Shown here one piece after another: positions 10,300 to 18,023 of a DNA stretch of 64,000 nt. Each line of letters starts with the position of its first letter. Position 1 is the stretch's first letter. The translations under genes and the position numbers were made by a program. The stretch comes from Sphingomonas colocasiae (GTDB taxonomy: Bacteria; Pseudomonadota; Alphaproteobacteria; Sphingomonadales; Sphingomonadaceae). The stretch lies in contig NZ_JAINVV010000002.1 in the NCBI RefSeq assembly GCF_019880585.1, positions 62,001-126,000 of the forward strand. Reading direction: 5' to 3'. A model generated the notes under the pieces. That model was not told where the DNA came from. It worked only from the letters and a program-made list of their open reading frames with translations, and searched no databases.

Positions 10300-10662
10300 A
10301 TGAAGCCGCCAATGCCGGGGCTACGCATCCTTATCGTCGAAGACGAGCCCTTGATCGCCATGATGCTCGAGGATTTCGTCGACGCTCTCGATCATCAGGT
10401 CGCGGGATCGGCCGACTGCATCGCGGCGGCGATGCCGCTGGTCGAGGCTGGCGCGTTCGACGCCGCGATCCTCGACGTCAATCTGCGCGGCGGCGAACAT
10501 TGCTGGCCGGTCGCCGATGCGCTGAGAGCGGCGGGCAAGCCGTTCCTGCTGGCGAGCGGCGGCAACGCCGACGGCGCGCCGGAGGCGCATCGCGCCGCGC
10601 CGATGCTTGCGAAGCCCTATACGATGGACGGCGTCAGGGCCGCTCTTGACGCCTTGATCTGA
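10300..10662 (+). CDS. Single-domain response regulator
   Basis: A 120-residue protein consisting only of a receiver domain: acidic pair in VEDEP, phospho-acceptor Asp in AILDVNLRGG, and the conserved Lys in LAKPYTMDG. With no output domain it probably acts by protein contact or as a phosphate sink. It starts 28 bp after cckA on the same strand and may be cotranscribed, which suggests but does not prove a role in that phosphorelay. An in-frame TTG at 10291 is an alternative start. Confidence 0.85.
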   Translation: MKPPMPGLRILIVEDEPLIAMMLEDFVDALDHQVAGSADCIAAAMPLVEAGAFDAAILDVNLRGGEHCWPVADALRAAGKPFLLASGGNADGAPEAHRAAPMLAKPYTMDGVRAALDALI

Positions 10663-10708
10663 CTCGCCGACCAATCGCCCCGACAAGACTTTGAGTCGGG
10701 GAGGCATG

Positions 10709-12139
10709 ATGCGTAATCTTTTGGTGTCGGCGGCATTCGGTGCCGTGCTGTTCGCTGTCCCGGCCGTCGCGCAAACCGCGCCCACGGCTCAGCAGCGCAC
10801 GGTCGAAACAGGCTTGATCGCGGCGACGATCATCGACGGCAAGGCGGAAAGCTGGACGATCGAACAGCGCATGGCACGCTGGAAAGTGCCTGGCGTCAGC
10901 ATTGCGGTGGTCGACAATGGCAAGATCGTCTGGTCGCGCGGCTATGGCGTGGTTTCGGCCGATGGAAAGGCTCCGGTCACGCCCGATACGCGGTTCCAGG
11001 CCGCGTCGATCAGCAAGCCGGTGGCGGCGATCGCCGCGCTTTCGCTGGTCCAGCAAGGCACGCTTTCGCTCGATACCGACGTCAATGCGACGCTCAAGAG
11101 CTGGAAACTGCCGGCCAGCGATTTCACCAGGGACAAGCCCGTCACGCTGCGCGCGCTGCTGTCGCATACCGGCGGCACGACCATTCACGGATTTCCGGGC
11201 TATGCCCAGGGCGTTCCGGTCGCCACCAACATCCAGGTGCTGAACGGTACACCGCCCGCCAACACCAAGGCCGTGGTCTCCGAAGCGAAGCCGGGCGAGC
11301 GCTGGCGATATTCCGGCGGCGGCTATCAGATCGCGCAGCAGATGATCGAGGATGCGACGGGCAAGGTTTTCGGGGATGTCGTGCGTGATCGGGTGCTGGT
11401 GCCGGCGGGGATGACGCTGAGCGGCTATGCCCTGCCTGCCAAGGGCAGCTTCGCGCACGGCCATGGCGAAGACGGCAAGCCGATCGCCGGCGGGTGGCAC
11501 ACCTATCCCGAAGGGGCGGCGGCTGGGCTGTGGACGACGCCGACGGATCTTGCGAAATTCGGCCTTGCGCTGACCAAGGCCTGGAAGGGAGAGGCCGGTG
11601 CGGTGCTCAACCCGGCGACCGCGGCCGCGATGGCGACGCCGGTGATGGGCGATTACGGCCTGGGGCCGAGCGTGAAGGGTGAGGGCGACGCACTCGCCTT
11701 TTCGCACGGCGGCGCGAACGAAGGCTTCCGTGCATTCTGGATCATCCACCCGCGCACCGGAGACGGTGTGGCGGTGATGACCAATGGCGATTCCGGCGGC
11801 CAGGTGATGATGGAGATCGTCCGCAGCGTGGCCAAGGCCTATGGCTGGCCCGATTTCAAGCCGGTCGCGCACAAGAGCGTTGCGCTCGCGCCCGATGTGC
11901 TGGCCGCGCGCGAAGGCCAGTGGATCGGCGAGGCCGGCGGAGATCGCGTCACGGTCACTGCCCGGAGCGGCGGCGGCAACATGATCCTGGAAGCGATGGG
12001 CGCGTCGTTCACATTCGTGCCGACCTCGCCCACCGACATGATCAATGGCGAGAATGGCCAGACCGCCAGCTTCGTGACGGGGGCGGACGGCAAACCGGTC
12101 CTCAAAATGTACGGCCTGGAATTCCGCCGCGCCGAATAG
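10709..12139 (+). CDS. Serine hydrolase, class C beta-lactamase/esterase family
   Basis: A secreted 476-residue protein with a signal peptide cut after about AVPAVAQ. The beta-lactamase-like fold shows the catalytic SxxK at Ser100-Ile-Ser-Lys103 (QAASISKPVAA), the Tyr motif in RYSGGGYQIA, and a late HGG (FSHGGANEG). Family members include penicillin-binding esterases, D-aminopeptidases and cryptic beta-lactamases; the substrate is unknown. The ATG at 10709 lies 4 nt after GGGGAGG; the adjacent ATG at 10706 is too close to it. A paralogue follows at 12274. Confidence 0.85.
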   Translation: MRNLLVSAAFGAVLFAVPAVAQTAPTAQQRTVETGLIAATIIDGKAESWTIEQRMARWKVPGVSIAVVDNGKIVWSRGYGVVSADGKAPVTPDTRFQAASISKPVAAIAALSLVQQGTLSLDTDVNATLKSWKLPASDFTRDKPVTLRALLSHTGGTTIHGFPGYAQGVPVATNIQVLNGTPPANTKAVVSEAKPGERWRYSGGGYQIAQQMIEDATGKVFGDVVRDRVLVPAGMTLSGYALPAKGSFAHGHGEDGKPIAGGWHTYPEGAAAGLWTTPTDLAKFGLALTKAWKGEAGAVLNPATAAAMATPVMGDYGLGPSVKGEGDALAFSHGGANEGFRAFWIIHPRTGDGVAVMTNGDSGGQVMMEIVRSVAKAYGWPDFKPVAHKSVALAPDVLAAREGQWIGEAGGDRVTVTARSGGGNMILEAMGASFTFVPTSPTDMINGENGQTASFVTGADGKPVLKMYGLEFRRAE

Positions 12140-12168
12140 GATCGGCCTTCGTCATATCGGCCTCTGAT

Positions 12169-12200
12169 TTCCAATCGGGATCGTTGCATCTCGATTGGAA
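12169..12200. terminator. Inverted repeat between the two serine hydrolase genes
   Basis: Thirteen-base arms (ttccaatcgggat / atctcgattggaa, one mismatch) flank a 6-nt loop 30 bp after the upstream stop. It may end the first transcript; no T-run follows (aaaagagg). Confidence 0.4.
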
Positions 12201-12273
12201 AAGAGGCAGCATGCCCCCAAGCCGCTGGCGACGATCCGGCGGCATCACGATAAGGGCGGGGGTTCAAAGCGAT

Positions 12274-14253
12274 ATGAGACTGATCAAGTCATTATTCGGG
12301 GCGGCGCTGACGCTTGCCGCCGGCATGGGTGTTGCCCAGCAGGCGCAGCAGACATCGCCGGCCCTGGTTCCGGCGCCTGCCGCAACTTCGGCCGCCGGCG
12401 GGGCGATCGCCGCGCCGGCGATCGACGGCCGCCGCGCGCTGACCAAGGAAGATGCGGACACCTGGCTCGACGGCTTCATGCCTTACGCGCTGGCGCGCGG
12501 GGATATTCCCGGCGCGGTCGTCGTGATCGTGAAGGACGGACAGGTGTTGACGCAGCGCGGCTTCGGCTTCTCCGATGTCGCCGCGCGCAAGCCCGTCGAT
12601 CCGGCCACCACCCTGTTCCGGCCGGGATCGGTGTCGAAGCTCTATACCTGGACGGCGGTGATGCAGCTCGTCGAGCAGGGCAAGATCGATCTCGACGCCG
12701 ATGTGAACACCTATCTCGATTTCAAGATCCCCGCCTATCAGGGCAAGCCCCTGACGATGCGGAACATCATGACCCATACCCCGGGCTTCGAGGAAGCGGG
12801 GCGGGACCTGATCGTCGACAAGGGGCCGGTCGCCTCGCTGGAGGCCGCGCTGAAGCGCTGGACGCCGCAGCGCGTCTATGCACCGGGATCGACGCCCGCC
12901 TATTCCAACTATGCGACCGCGCTGGCCGGCTATATCGTCCAGCGCCTTTCCGGCATGCCGTTCGACGATTATATCGAACGCAACATCTTCCAGCGGCTGG
13001 GCATGACGCATGCCAGCTTCCGCCAGCCGCTTCCGGCCAATCTCCAGCCCTTCATGGCCAAGGGCTATCAGGCCGCCTCGACCGAGCCCAAGCCTTATGA
13101 GCTGATCGCGATGGCGCCGGCCGGCAGCTCGGCGATCAGCGGCGGCGACATGGCCAAGTTCATGATCGCGCACCTCGCCGATGGCGGGCCGCTGCTGAAG
13201 CCCGAAACCGCGAAGCTGATGCATTCGCCGGCCAATGATCCGATCCCGGGGCTCGACCGGATGATGCTCGGTTTCTACGAGCAGAAGGTGAACGGCCAGA
13301 GTGCGATCGCGCATGGCGGCGACACCAAATGGTTCCATTCGGAACTGATCCTGTTCCCGCAGGAAAAGGTGGGCATCTACATTTCGGCGAACAGTGCGGG
13401 CAAGGACGGCGCGATCAGCCCGATCCGCACCGCTTTTTTCCGCCAGTTCGCCGACCGTTATTTCCCCGCCAAGGATACGGCGGTGCCCAAGGAGCTGCCG
13501 ACGGCGAAGGAACATGCGGCGATGGTCGCCGGCACTTACGAGAACAGCCGTGCGGCGGTCGAGAATTTCGGAGCGATGCTGGGTCTGCTCAGCCAGCTCA
13601 AGGTGACGACCGACAAGGACGGCAAGCTTTCGGTCGATGCGTTCACCACGCTGGGTGACGCGCCGCGCAAATGGGTGGAGGTCGCGCCCTTCATCTGGCG
13701 TTCGGTCGAGGATGGCGAACTGTTCGGCGCGAAGGTGGAGAACGGCAAGGTCGTCCGTGTCGCCTATGGTCCGATCGCACCGATCATGGTGTTCGACCGG
13801 GCGCCTTGGCACAAGGACACCGCCTGGCTGATGCCGCTGCTGATCGCGAGCCTGATCGTGATCGCGCTGACGGCCTTGTCCTGGCCGGCAGGGGCGATCA
13901 ACCGCCGTCGCTATGGCGCCGCGCTGGCGCTTACCGGACGCGATCTTTCGACCTATCGGGTGGTGCGATTGTTCTGCTGGCTCGCGCTGGCGGTACCGCT
14001 CGGCTGGATGTTCCTGATCTCGGTCGCCTTCGAGGGAACGACACCCGCCACCGGTATCTGGCTGCTGCAGATCCTGGGCATCCTCGTCATTCCCGGTCTG
14101 TTCGGTCTGGCGGTCTGGAATGCGGTGCGGGCTTTCAAGGCGCGGCGCGGCTGGTTCTCCAAGACCTGGAGCGTGCTGCTGGCGCTTGCCGCGTTCGTGT
14201 TGCTGTGGGTCGCTTTCGTGTTCAAGCTGATCAGCCTGGGCGCGAATTTCTAA
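12274..14253 (+). CDS. Serine hydrolase with C-terminal membrane domain
   Basis: A 659-residue protein: signal peptide (MRLIKSLFGAALTLAAGMGVAQ), a beta-lactamase-like catalytic domain with SxxK at Ser119-Val-Ser-Lys122 (RPGSVSKLYTW), a YSN motif (TPAYSNYATALAG) and HGG (AIAHGGDTKW), then after about residue 510 at least four hydrophobic helices (for example AWLMPLLIASLIVIALTAL and VVRLFCWLALAVPLGWMFLI). The catalytic domain is therefore periplasmic and membrane-tethered. The start at 12274 gives a clean signal peptide; longer in-frame starts do not. The substrate is unknown. Confidence 0.83.
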   Translation: MRLIKSLFGAALTLAAGMGVAQQAQQTSPALVPAPAATSAAGGAIAAPAIDGRRALTKEDADTWLDGFMPYALARGDIPGAVVVIVKDGQVLTQRGFGFSDVAARKPVDPATTLFRPGSVSKLYTWTAVMQLVEQGKIDLDADVNTYLDFKIPAYQGKPLTMRNIMTHTPGFEEAGRDLIVDKGPVASLEAALKRWTPQRVYAPGSTPAYSNYATALAGYIVQRLSGMPFDDYIERNIFQRLGMTHASFRQPLPANLQPFMAKGYQAASTEPKPYELIAMAPAGSSAISGGDMAKFMIAHLADGGPLLKPETAKLMHSPANDPIPGLDRMMLGFYEQKVNGQSAIAHGGDTKWFHSELILFPQEKVGIYISANSAGKDGAISPIRTAFFRQFADRYFPAKDTAVPKELPTAKEHAAMVAGTYENSRAAVENFGAMLGLLSQLKVTTDKDGKLSVDAFTTLGDAPRKWVEVAPFIWRSVEDGELFGAKVENGKVVRVAYGPIAPIMVFDRAPWHKDTAWLMPLLIASLIVIALTALSWPAGAINRRRYGAALALTGRDLSTYRVVRLFCWLALAVPLGWMFLISVAFEGTTPATGIWLLQILGILVIPGLFGLAVWNAVRAFKARRGWFSKTWSVLLALAAFVLLWVAFVFKLISLGANF

Positions 14254-14301
14254 GGAGAAGGCGTCCGGCGGATGCCGGGCGCCTCCCCATGTTTCAGCCG
14301 G

Positions 14302-14332
14302 AAAGGGCGGGGCGGAAACGCCTCGCCCTTTC
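14302..14332 (+). terminator. Intrinsic terminator upstream of recA
   Basis: A GC-rich stem (aaagggcg-gggcg / cgcct-cgcccttt) closes a gaaa loop and ends in a short T-rich stretch. It would stop transcription from the serine hydrolase gene before the recA promoter. Confidence 0.65.
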
Positions 14333-14338
14333 GTGTTG

Positions 14339-14353
14339 GAACATTGCTGGAAC
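14339..14353 (-). promoter_or_regulatory. LexA box 1 of recA (inverted orientation)
   Basis: The sequence is GAAC-N7-GAAC (spacer attgctg), the reverse complement of the alphaproteobacterial LexA box GTTC-N7-GTTC. It lies 8 bp upstream of a second box in the opposite orientation. Confidence 0.75.
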
Positions 14354-14361
14354 AAAATTAT

Positions 14362-14376
14362 GTTCCACTCTTGTTC
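14362..14376 (+). promoter_or_regulatory. LexA box 2 of recA
   Basis: A perfect GTTC-N7-GTTC box (spacer cactctt) sits 74 bp before the recA ATG. It overlaps a candidate -35 (ttgttc at 14371), with a -10-like tataca at 14392. This is the expected SOS control site for recA. Confidence 0.88.
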
Positions 14377-14450
14377 TTTTGGAACAAATCATATACACCG
14401 CCATCATGCGTTGAACGGATCACGCGATCGATCTACGGAAAGGGCGGGCC

Positions 14451-15518
14451 ATGGCGGCACAACTCAAGCTCATCGAATCCGACAAGGGAAATATGGACAG
14501 GCAGAAAGCACTGGAGGCGGCGCTCGCCCAGATCGATCGCGCATTCGGCAAGGGATCGGCGATGAAGCTCGGCTCGCGCGAGGCGATGGAGGTCGAGGCG
14601 ATCTCCACCGGATCGCTCGGGCTCGACATCGCACTCGGCATCGGCGGTTTGCCGCGCGGCCGGGTTATCGAGATCTACGGCCCGGAAAGCTCGGGCAAGA
14701 CCACGCTGGCGCTGCATGTCATCGCCGAAGCGCAGAAGATGGGCGGCACCGCCGCGTTCGTCGACGCGGAACATGCGCTCGATCCCGTCTATGCGAAGAA
14801 ACTGGGCGTCGACATCGACGAACTGATCGTCTCGCAGCCCGATACGGGCGAGCAGGCGCTGGAGATCACGGATACGCTGGTGCGCTCCAACGCGATCGAC
14901 GTCCTCGTCGTCGACTCGGTCGCCGCGCTGGTGCCGAAGGCCGAAATCGAGGGCGAGATGGGCGACAGCCATGTCGGCCTGCAGGCGCGCCTGATGTCGC
15001 AATCCCTGCGCAAGCTGACCGGCTCGATCAGCCGTTCGCGCTGCATCGTGATCTTCATCAACCAGCTCCGCATGAAGATCGGCGTGATGTATGGCAATCC
15101 GGAGACGACGACGGGCGGCAATGCGCTGAAATTCTATGCGTCGGTCCGTCTCGACATCCGCCGCACCGGCCAGATCAAGGATCGTGACGATATCGTCGGC
15201 AACACCACGCGCGTGAAGGTGGTGAAGAACAAGGTCGCGCCGCCGTTCAAGCAGGTCGAATTCGACATCATGTATGGCGAAGGCGTCTCGAAGATCGGCG
15301 AAATCCTCGATCTCGGCGTGAAGGCCGGGCTTGTCGAGAAATCGGGCGCCTGGTTCTCCTACGACTCGGTCCGGATCGGGCAGGGGCGCGAGAACGCCAA
15401 GACCTTCCTCAAGGAAAACCCCGAGCTCACCGCGAAACTCGAGGGCGCGATCCGTGCGCGCACCGAGAAGGTGTCCGAGGAAATGATGACCGGACCCGAG
15501 GCGGACGACGATATCTGA
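14451..15518 (+). CDS. recA: Recombinase RecA
   Basis: Forms filaments on single-stranded DNA for homologous recombination and triggers LexA self-cleavage. The 355 residues show Walker A GPESSGKT (from residue 77), [10 protein letters not shown]-type and VVDSVAAL (Walker B) segments, the L1/L2 DNA-binding loops ([26 protein letters not shown]) and an acidic C-terminus (EADDDI). The start [13 protein letters not shown] is typical of sphingomonads. Two LexA boxes lie upstream and a terminator downstream, so it is a single-gene SOS unit. Confidence 0.98.
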   Translation: MAAQLKLIESDKGNMDRQKALEAALAQIDRAFGKGSAMKLGSREAMEVEAISTGSLGLDIALGIGGLPRGRVIEIYGPESSGKTTLALHVIAEAQKMGGTAAFVDAEHALDPVYAKKLGVDIDELIVSQPDTGEQALEITDTLVRSNAIDVLVVDSVAALVPKAEIEGEMGDSHVGLQARLMSQSLRKLTGSISRSRCIVIFINQLRMKIGVMYGNPETTTGGNALKFYASVRLDIRRTGQIKDRDDIVGNTTRVKVVKNKVAPPFKQVEFDIMYGEGVSKIGEILDLGVKAGLVEKSGAWFSYDSVRIGQGRENAKTFLKENPELTAKLEGAIRARTEKVSEEMMTGPEADDDI

Positions 15519-15542
15519 TCGGCTTACGCTTCAAGCACAGGG

Positions 15543-15571
15543 AAGGCCCGTCGCATGTCGGCGGGCCTTTC
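15543..15571 (+). terminator. recA terminator
   Basis: Perfect stem aaggcccg / cgggcctt, with further pairing inside, followed by ttt, 25 bp after the recA stop. Confidence 0.75.
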
Positions 15572-15591
15572 GTGTTTGACGCGACTTTCCT

Positions 15592-15674
15592 GTCATCCCC
15601 GCGCATGCGGGGATCCAGAAAAATGTCGATCATCAAGCTCTGTGTCCCTGGATTTCCGTGTGCGCGGGAATGAC
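15592..15674. repeat. Dispersed inverted repeat (about 83 bp)
   Basis: Two 27-bp ends in inverse orientation (gtcatccccgcgcatgcggg... and ...cgcgggaatgac, both meeting at ggatccag/ctggat) flank about 29 bp. The ends resemble the widespread proteobacterial motif cgtcattcccgcg. It fits a small non-autonomous element. The remainder of the 296-bp gap between recA and the next gene (15675-15814) holds nothing I recognise. Confidence 0.6.
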
Positions 15675-15814
15675 GGCGAGGGATGTTCTGATGGAATCCC
15701 GAAGCGGCTGAGCAGCTCTCGAGAAATCCCTCTCGCCATTCGTGCGAAAGATGCGAGACTGTGGCTCGACGCCGCCTGCCGCTCTATTCATGAACGGGCG
15801 GCCGGGAGACGCCG

Positions 15815-16441
15815 ATGACGATCACCGTCCATCATCTTGAAAATTCGCGGTCGCAGCGTGTTCTCTGGATGCTCGAGGAACTTGGCCTGCCCTATACGGT
15901 CAAGCGCTACGAACGAAATCCGAGGACCATGCTGGCGCCGCCGGAGCTCAAGGCGGTTCATCCGCTCGGCAAATCGCCCGTCATCGAACATGACGGACGC
16001 ATCGTCGCTGAAACGGCGGCGATCCTGGAATATCTGGTCGAGATCGGCGATGGCCGCCTTGGCCCGCCCGCGCATCGGGAAGCGGCGCTACGCTATCGCC
16101 ATTTCCTCCATTATGCCGAAGGCTCGATGATGCCGCCGCTGCTGGTGATGCTCGTCATCAACAAGCTCGGCCTGCTGGGGCGTCCCGCCCGTGGCCGCAT
16201 TCAATCGATGGTCGATCAGCATCTCGATTTCGTCGAGGCCGAGCTGGCGTCGCGGCCGTGGTTCGCGGGCGATGTCTTCACCGCCGCCGATGTGATGATG
16301 AGCTTTCCGCTGGAAGCGTCGCGGCAGCGTGCCGGTCTCGATGCGTCGCGCCCGGCGACGATCGCATGGCTCGATGCCATCCATGCCCGGCCCGCCTATG
16401 CCGCCGCGCTGGAGCGGGGCGGGCCGTACGCCTACGCTTGA
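15815..16441 (+). CDS. Glutathione S-transferase family protein
   Basis: A 208-residue cytosolic GST: thioredoxin-like N-terminal domain (MTITVHHLENSRSQRVLWMLEELGLPY with the Ser/Arg region near the active site, then GKSPVIEHDG, ETAAILEYL, the glutathione-binding part) and an all-helical C-terminal domain (FTAADVMMSFPLEASRQRAG). The ATG at 15815 follows GGGAGAC. Substrate is unknown; the SRSQRVLWMLEELG motif points to the bacterial YfcF/YncG-like or beta-type GSTs. Confidence 0.87.
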   Translation: MTITVHHLENSRSQRVLWMLEELGLPYTVKRYERNPRTMLAPPELKAVHPLGKSPVIEHDGRIVAETAAILEYLVEIGDGRLGPPAHREAALRYRHFLHYAEGSMMPPLLVMLVINKLGLLGRPARGRIQSMVDQHLDFVEAELASRPWFAGDVFTAADVMMSFPLEASRQRAGLDASRPATIAWLDAIHARPAYAAALERGGPYAYA

Positions 16442-16449
16442 AGGAGCCA

Positions 16450-16483
16450 ACACGTCATTCCGGCTTTTGCCGGAAGGACGTGT
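16450..16483. terminator. Bidirectional hairpin between convergent genes
   Basis: acacgtc-att-ccggcttttgccgg-aag-gacgtgt forms a long stem in the 67-bp gap between the GST gene and the symporter gene, which converge here. It is related in sequence to the 15592 repeat ends (cgtcattcc). Confidence 0.5.
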
Positions 16484-16508
16484 GGATGTTTCCGCTCCCG
16501 AACGCGGG

Positions 16509-17837
16509 TCAAACGTCGCGGAAGCTGTCCGGTGCCTTTTCCGCCGCGCCGGGAACATTGCTCGGCGCCTTCGGCGGATCGGATTCCGCGGGTTCGATCG
16601 GATCGAGCCCGCCTTCCCATTTCGCGATCACCGTGCTTGCCACAGCATTGCCGATGACGTTGGTCGCGGTGCGGCCCATGTCGAGGAAATGGTCGACCGC
16701 CAGGATCAGCAACAGGCCGGCTTCGGGGATCTTGAACAGCGGCAGCGTCGCCGCGATCACCACCAGGCTGGCGCGGGGCACGCCGGCGATGCCCTTGCTG
16801 GTCACCATCAGCACCAGCAGCAGCGTGATTTCCTGGCTGAGCGTCAGGTCGATGCCATAGGCCTGGGCGATGAAGATCGCCGCGAAGGTCATGTACATCA
16901 TCGAGCCGTCGAGATTGAACGAATAGCCCAGCGGCAGCACGAAGCTGGCAATGCGCGGCGGCACGCCGAAGCGGTCCAGCGCTTCCAGCGTGCGCGGGAA
17001 TGCGGCTTCGGAGGATGCGGTGGAGAAGCCCAGCAGGATCGGTTCGCGCAGATAGCGGACAAGCAGGCCGGTGCGTTTGCCGACGACCAGGAAGGCGACG
17101 CCGAGCAGCAAGGCCCACAGGATGATGAGGCCCAGATAGAAGCTGCCCATGAAATAGGCGAGATCGCCGATCACCCCCGGGCCGCGCTCGGTGAGCGTGC
17201 CGGCGACCGCCGCGAACACCGCGATGGGCGCGAAGCGCATCACATAATCGGTGATCTGCAGCATGACGTGGACGAGCGCTTCGGTCGCCTTGACGAGCGG
17301 CGCGGCCTTTTCGCCGACCGCAGTGATCGCGACGCCGACGAACACCGAGAAGACGACGATCTGCAGGATCTCGTTGGTCGCCATCGCCTCGATCATCGAT
17401 GCGGGCACCAGATGGGTGATGAAATCCTTCAGGCTGAAACCGGCCTTCGCCAGCCCGGCCGATTCGGTGACGGGCGGCAGCGGCAGGTTGAGCCCGACGC
17501 CGGGCTGGAGCAGGTTGACGAGCACGAGGCCGAGGGTCAGCGACACCAGGCTGGCGCCGATGAACCAGGTCAGCGAACGCAGGCCGACGCGCCCAAGCGC
17601 CGCGGTGTCGCCCATATGCGCGATGCCCACGACCAGCGTGGAGAAGACCAGCGGTGCGATGATCATCTTGATCAGCCGCAGGAACAAGGTGGTTACGATC
17701 GAGAAATAGCCCGCGATTTCCTTGAGGCGCTCATTGGCCGCCTCGCTGCCGTCGGCGATACCGGCATTGATTGCCCAGCCGATCACGAGGCCGAGCGCCA
17801 GCCCGATCAGAATATAGGTCGTCAGGCGCTTGGCCAC
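16509..17837 (-). CDS. Dicarboxylate/amino acid:cation symporter (DAACS family)
   Basis: A 442-residue inner-membrane transporter of the GltP/DctA family, importing glutamate, aspartate or C4-dicarboxylates with H+ or Na+. Eight hydrophobic helices and the family's re-entrant loops are visible: serine-rich FSTASSEAAFPRTLE, LPLGYSFNLDGSMMYMTFAAIFIAQ, and GIAGVPRASLVVIAATL. The GTG at 17837 is preceded by GGGGGAG at 7 nt and gives the natural N-terminus VAKRLTTYILIGLALG. The choice between GltP-like and DctA-like is open. Confidence 0.9.
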   Translation of the reverse strand: MAKRLTTYILIGLALGLVIGWAINAGIADGSEAANERLKEIAGYFSIVTTLFLRLIKMIIAPLVFSTLVVGIAHMGDTAALGRVGLRSLTWFIGASLVSLTLGLVLVNLLQPGVGLNLPLPPVTESAGLAKAGFSLKDFITHLVPASMIEAMATNEILQIVVFSVFVGVAITAVGEKAAPLVKATEALVHVMLQITDYVMRFAPIAVFAAVAGTLTERGPGVIGDLAYFMGSFYLGLIILWALLLGVAFLVVGKRTGLLVRYLREPILLGFSTASSEAAFPRTLEALDRFGVPPRIASFVLPLGYSFNLDGSMMYMTFAAIFIAQAYGIDLTLSQEITLLLVLMVTSKGIAGVPRASLVVIAATLPLFKIPEAGLLLILAVDHFLDMGRTATNVIGNAVASTVIAKWEGGLDPIEPAESDPPKAPSNVPGAAEKAPDSFRDV

Positions 17838-17927
17838 GATGTTCTCCCCCAAGGTGATTCCGGCCATATGGGCAATGGCGCCACGCGCCTTCGCCTCCAA
17901 TCGAGCCGGATCCTGCTCGATATGATC

Positions 17928-17971
17928 GGACCTTGACCGCATCGGGCGAACGCCCGGCACGATCAAGGTCC
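17928..17971. terminator. Long imperfect hairpin between fusA-like and symporter genes
   Basis: ggaccttga...cgggcg-aa-cgcccg...tcaaggtcc pairs over most of its 44 bp. It lies in the gap downstream of the EF-G-like gene and could end that transcript, or be a dispersed palindrome. Confidence 0.45.
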
Positions 17972-18023
17972 AACGAAGCGCCCTAGGAAGGGCATCATGG
18001 CGCGGCGGTCAAGCGCTTATGGT

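Noticed and set aside
12292-14355. A 687-codon open frame antisense to the second serine hydrolase gene
   Set aside because: Low-complexity, Arg/Gln/His-rich translation with no domains; the plus-strand gene has a clear signal peptide, active site and membrane helices.
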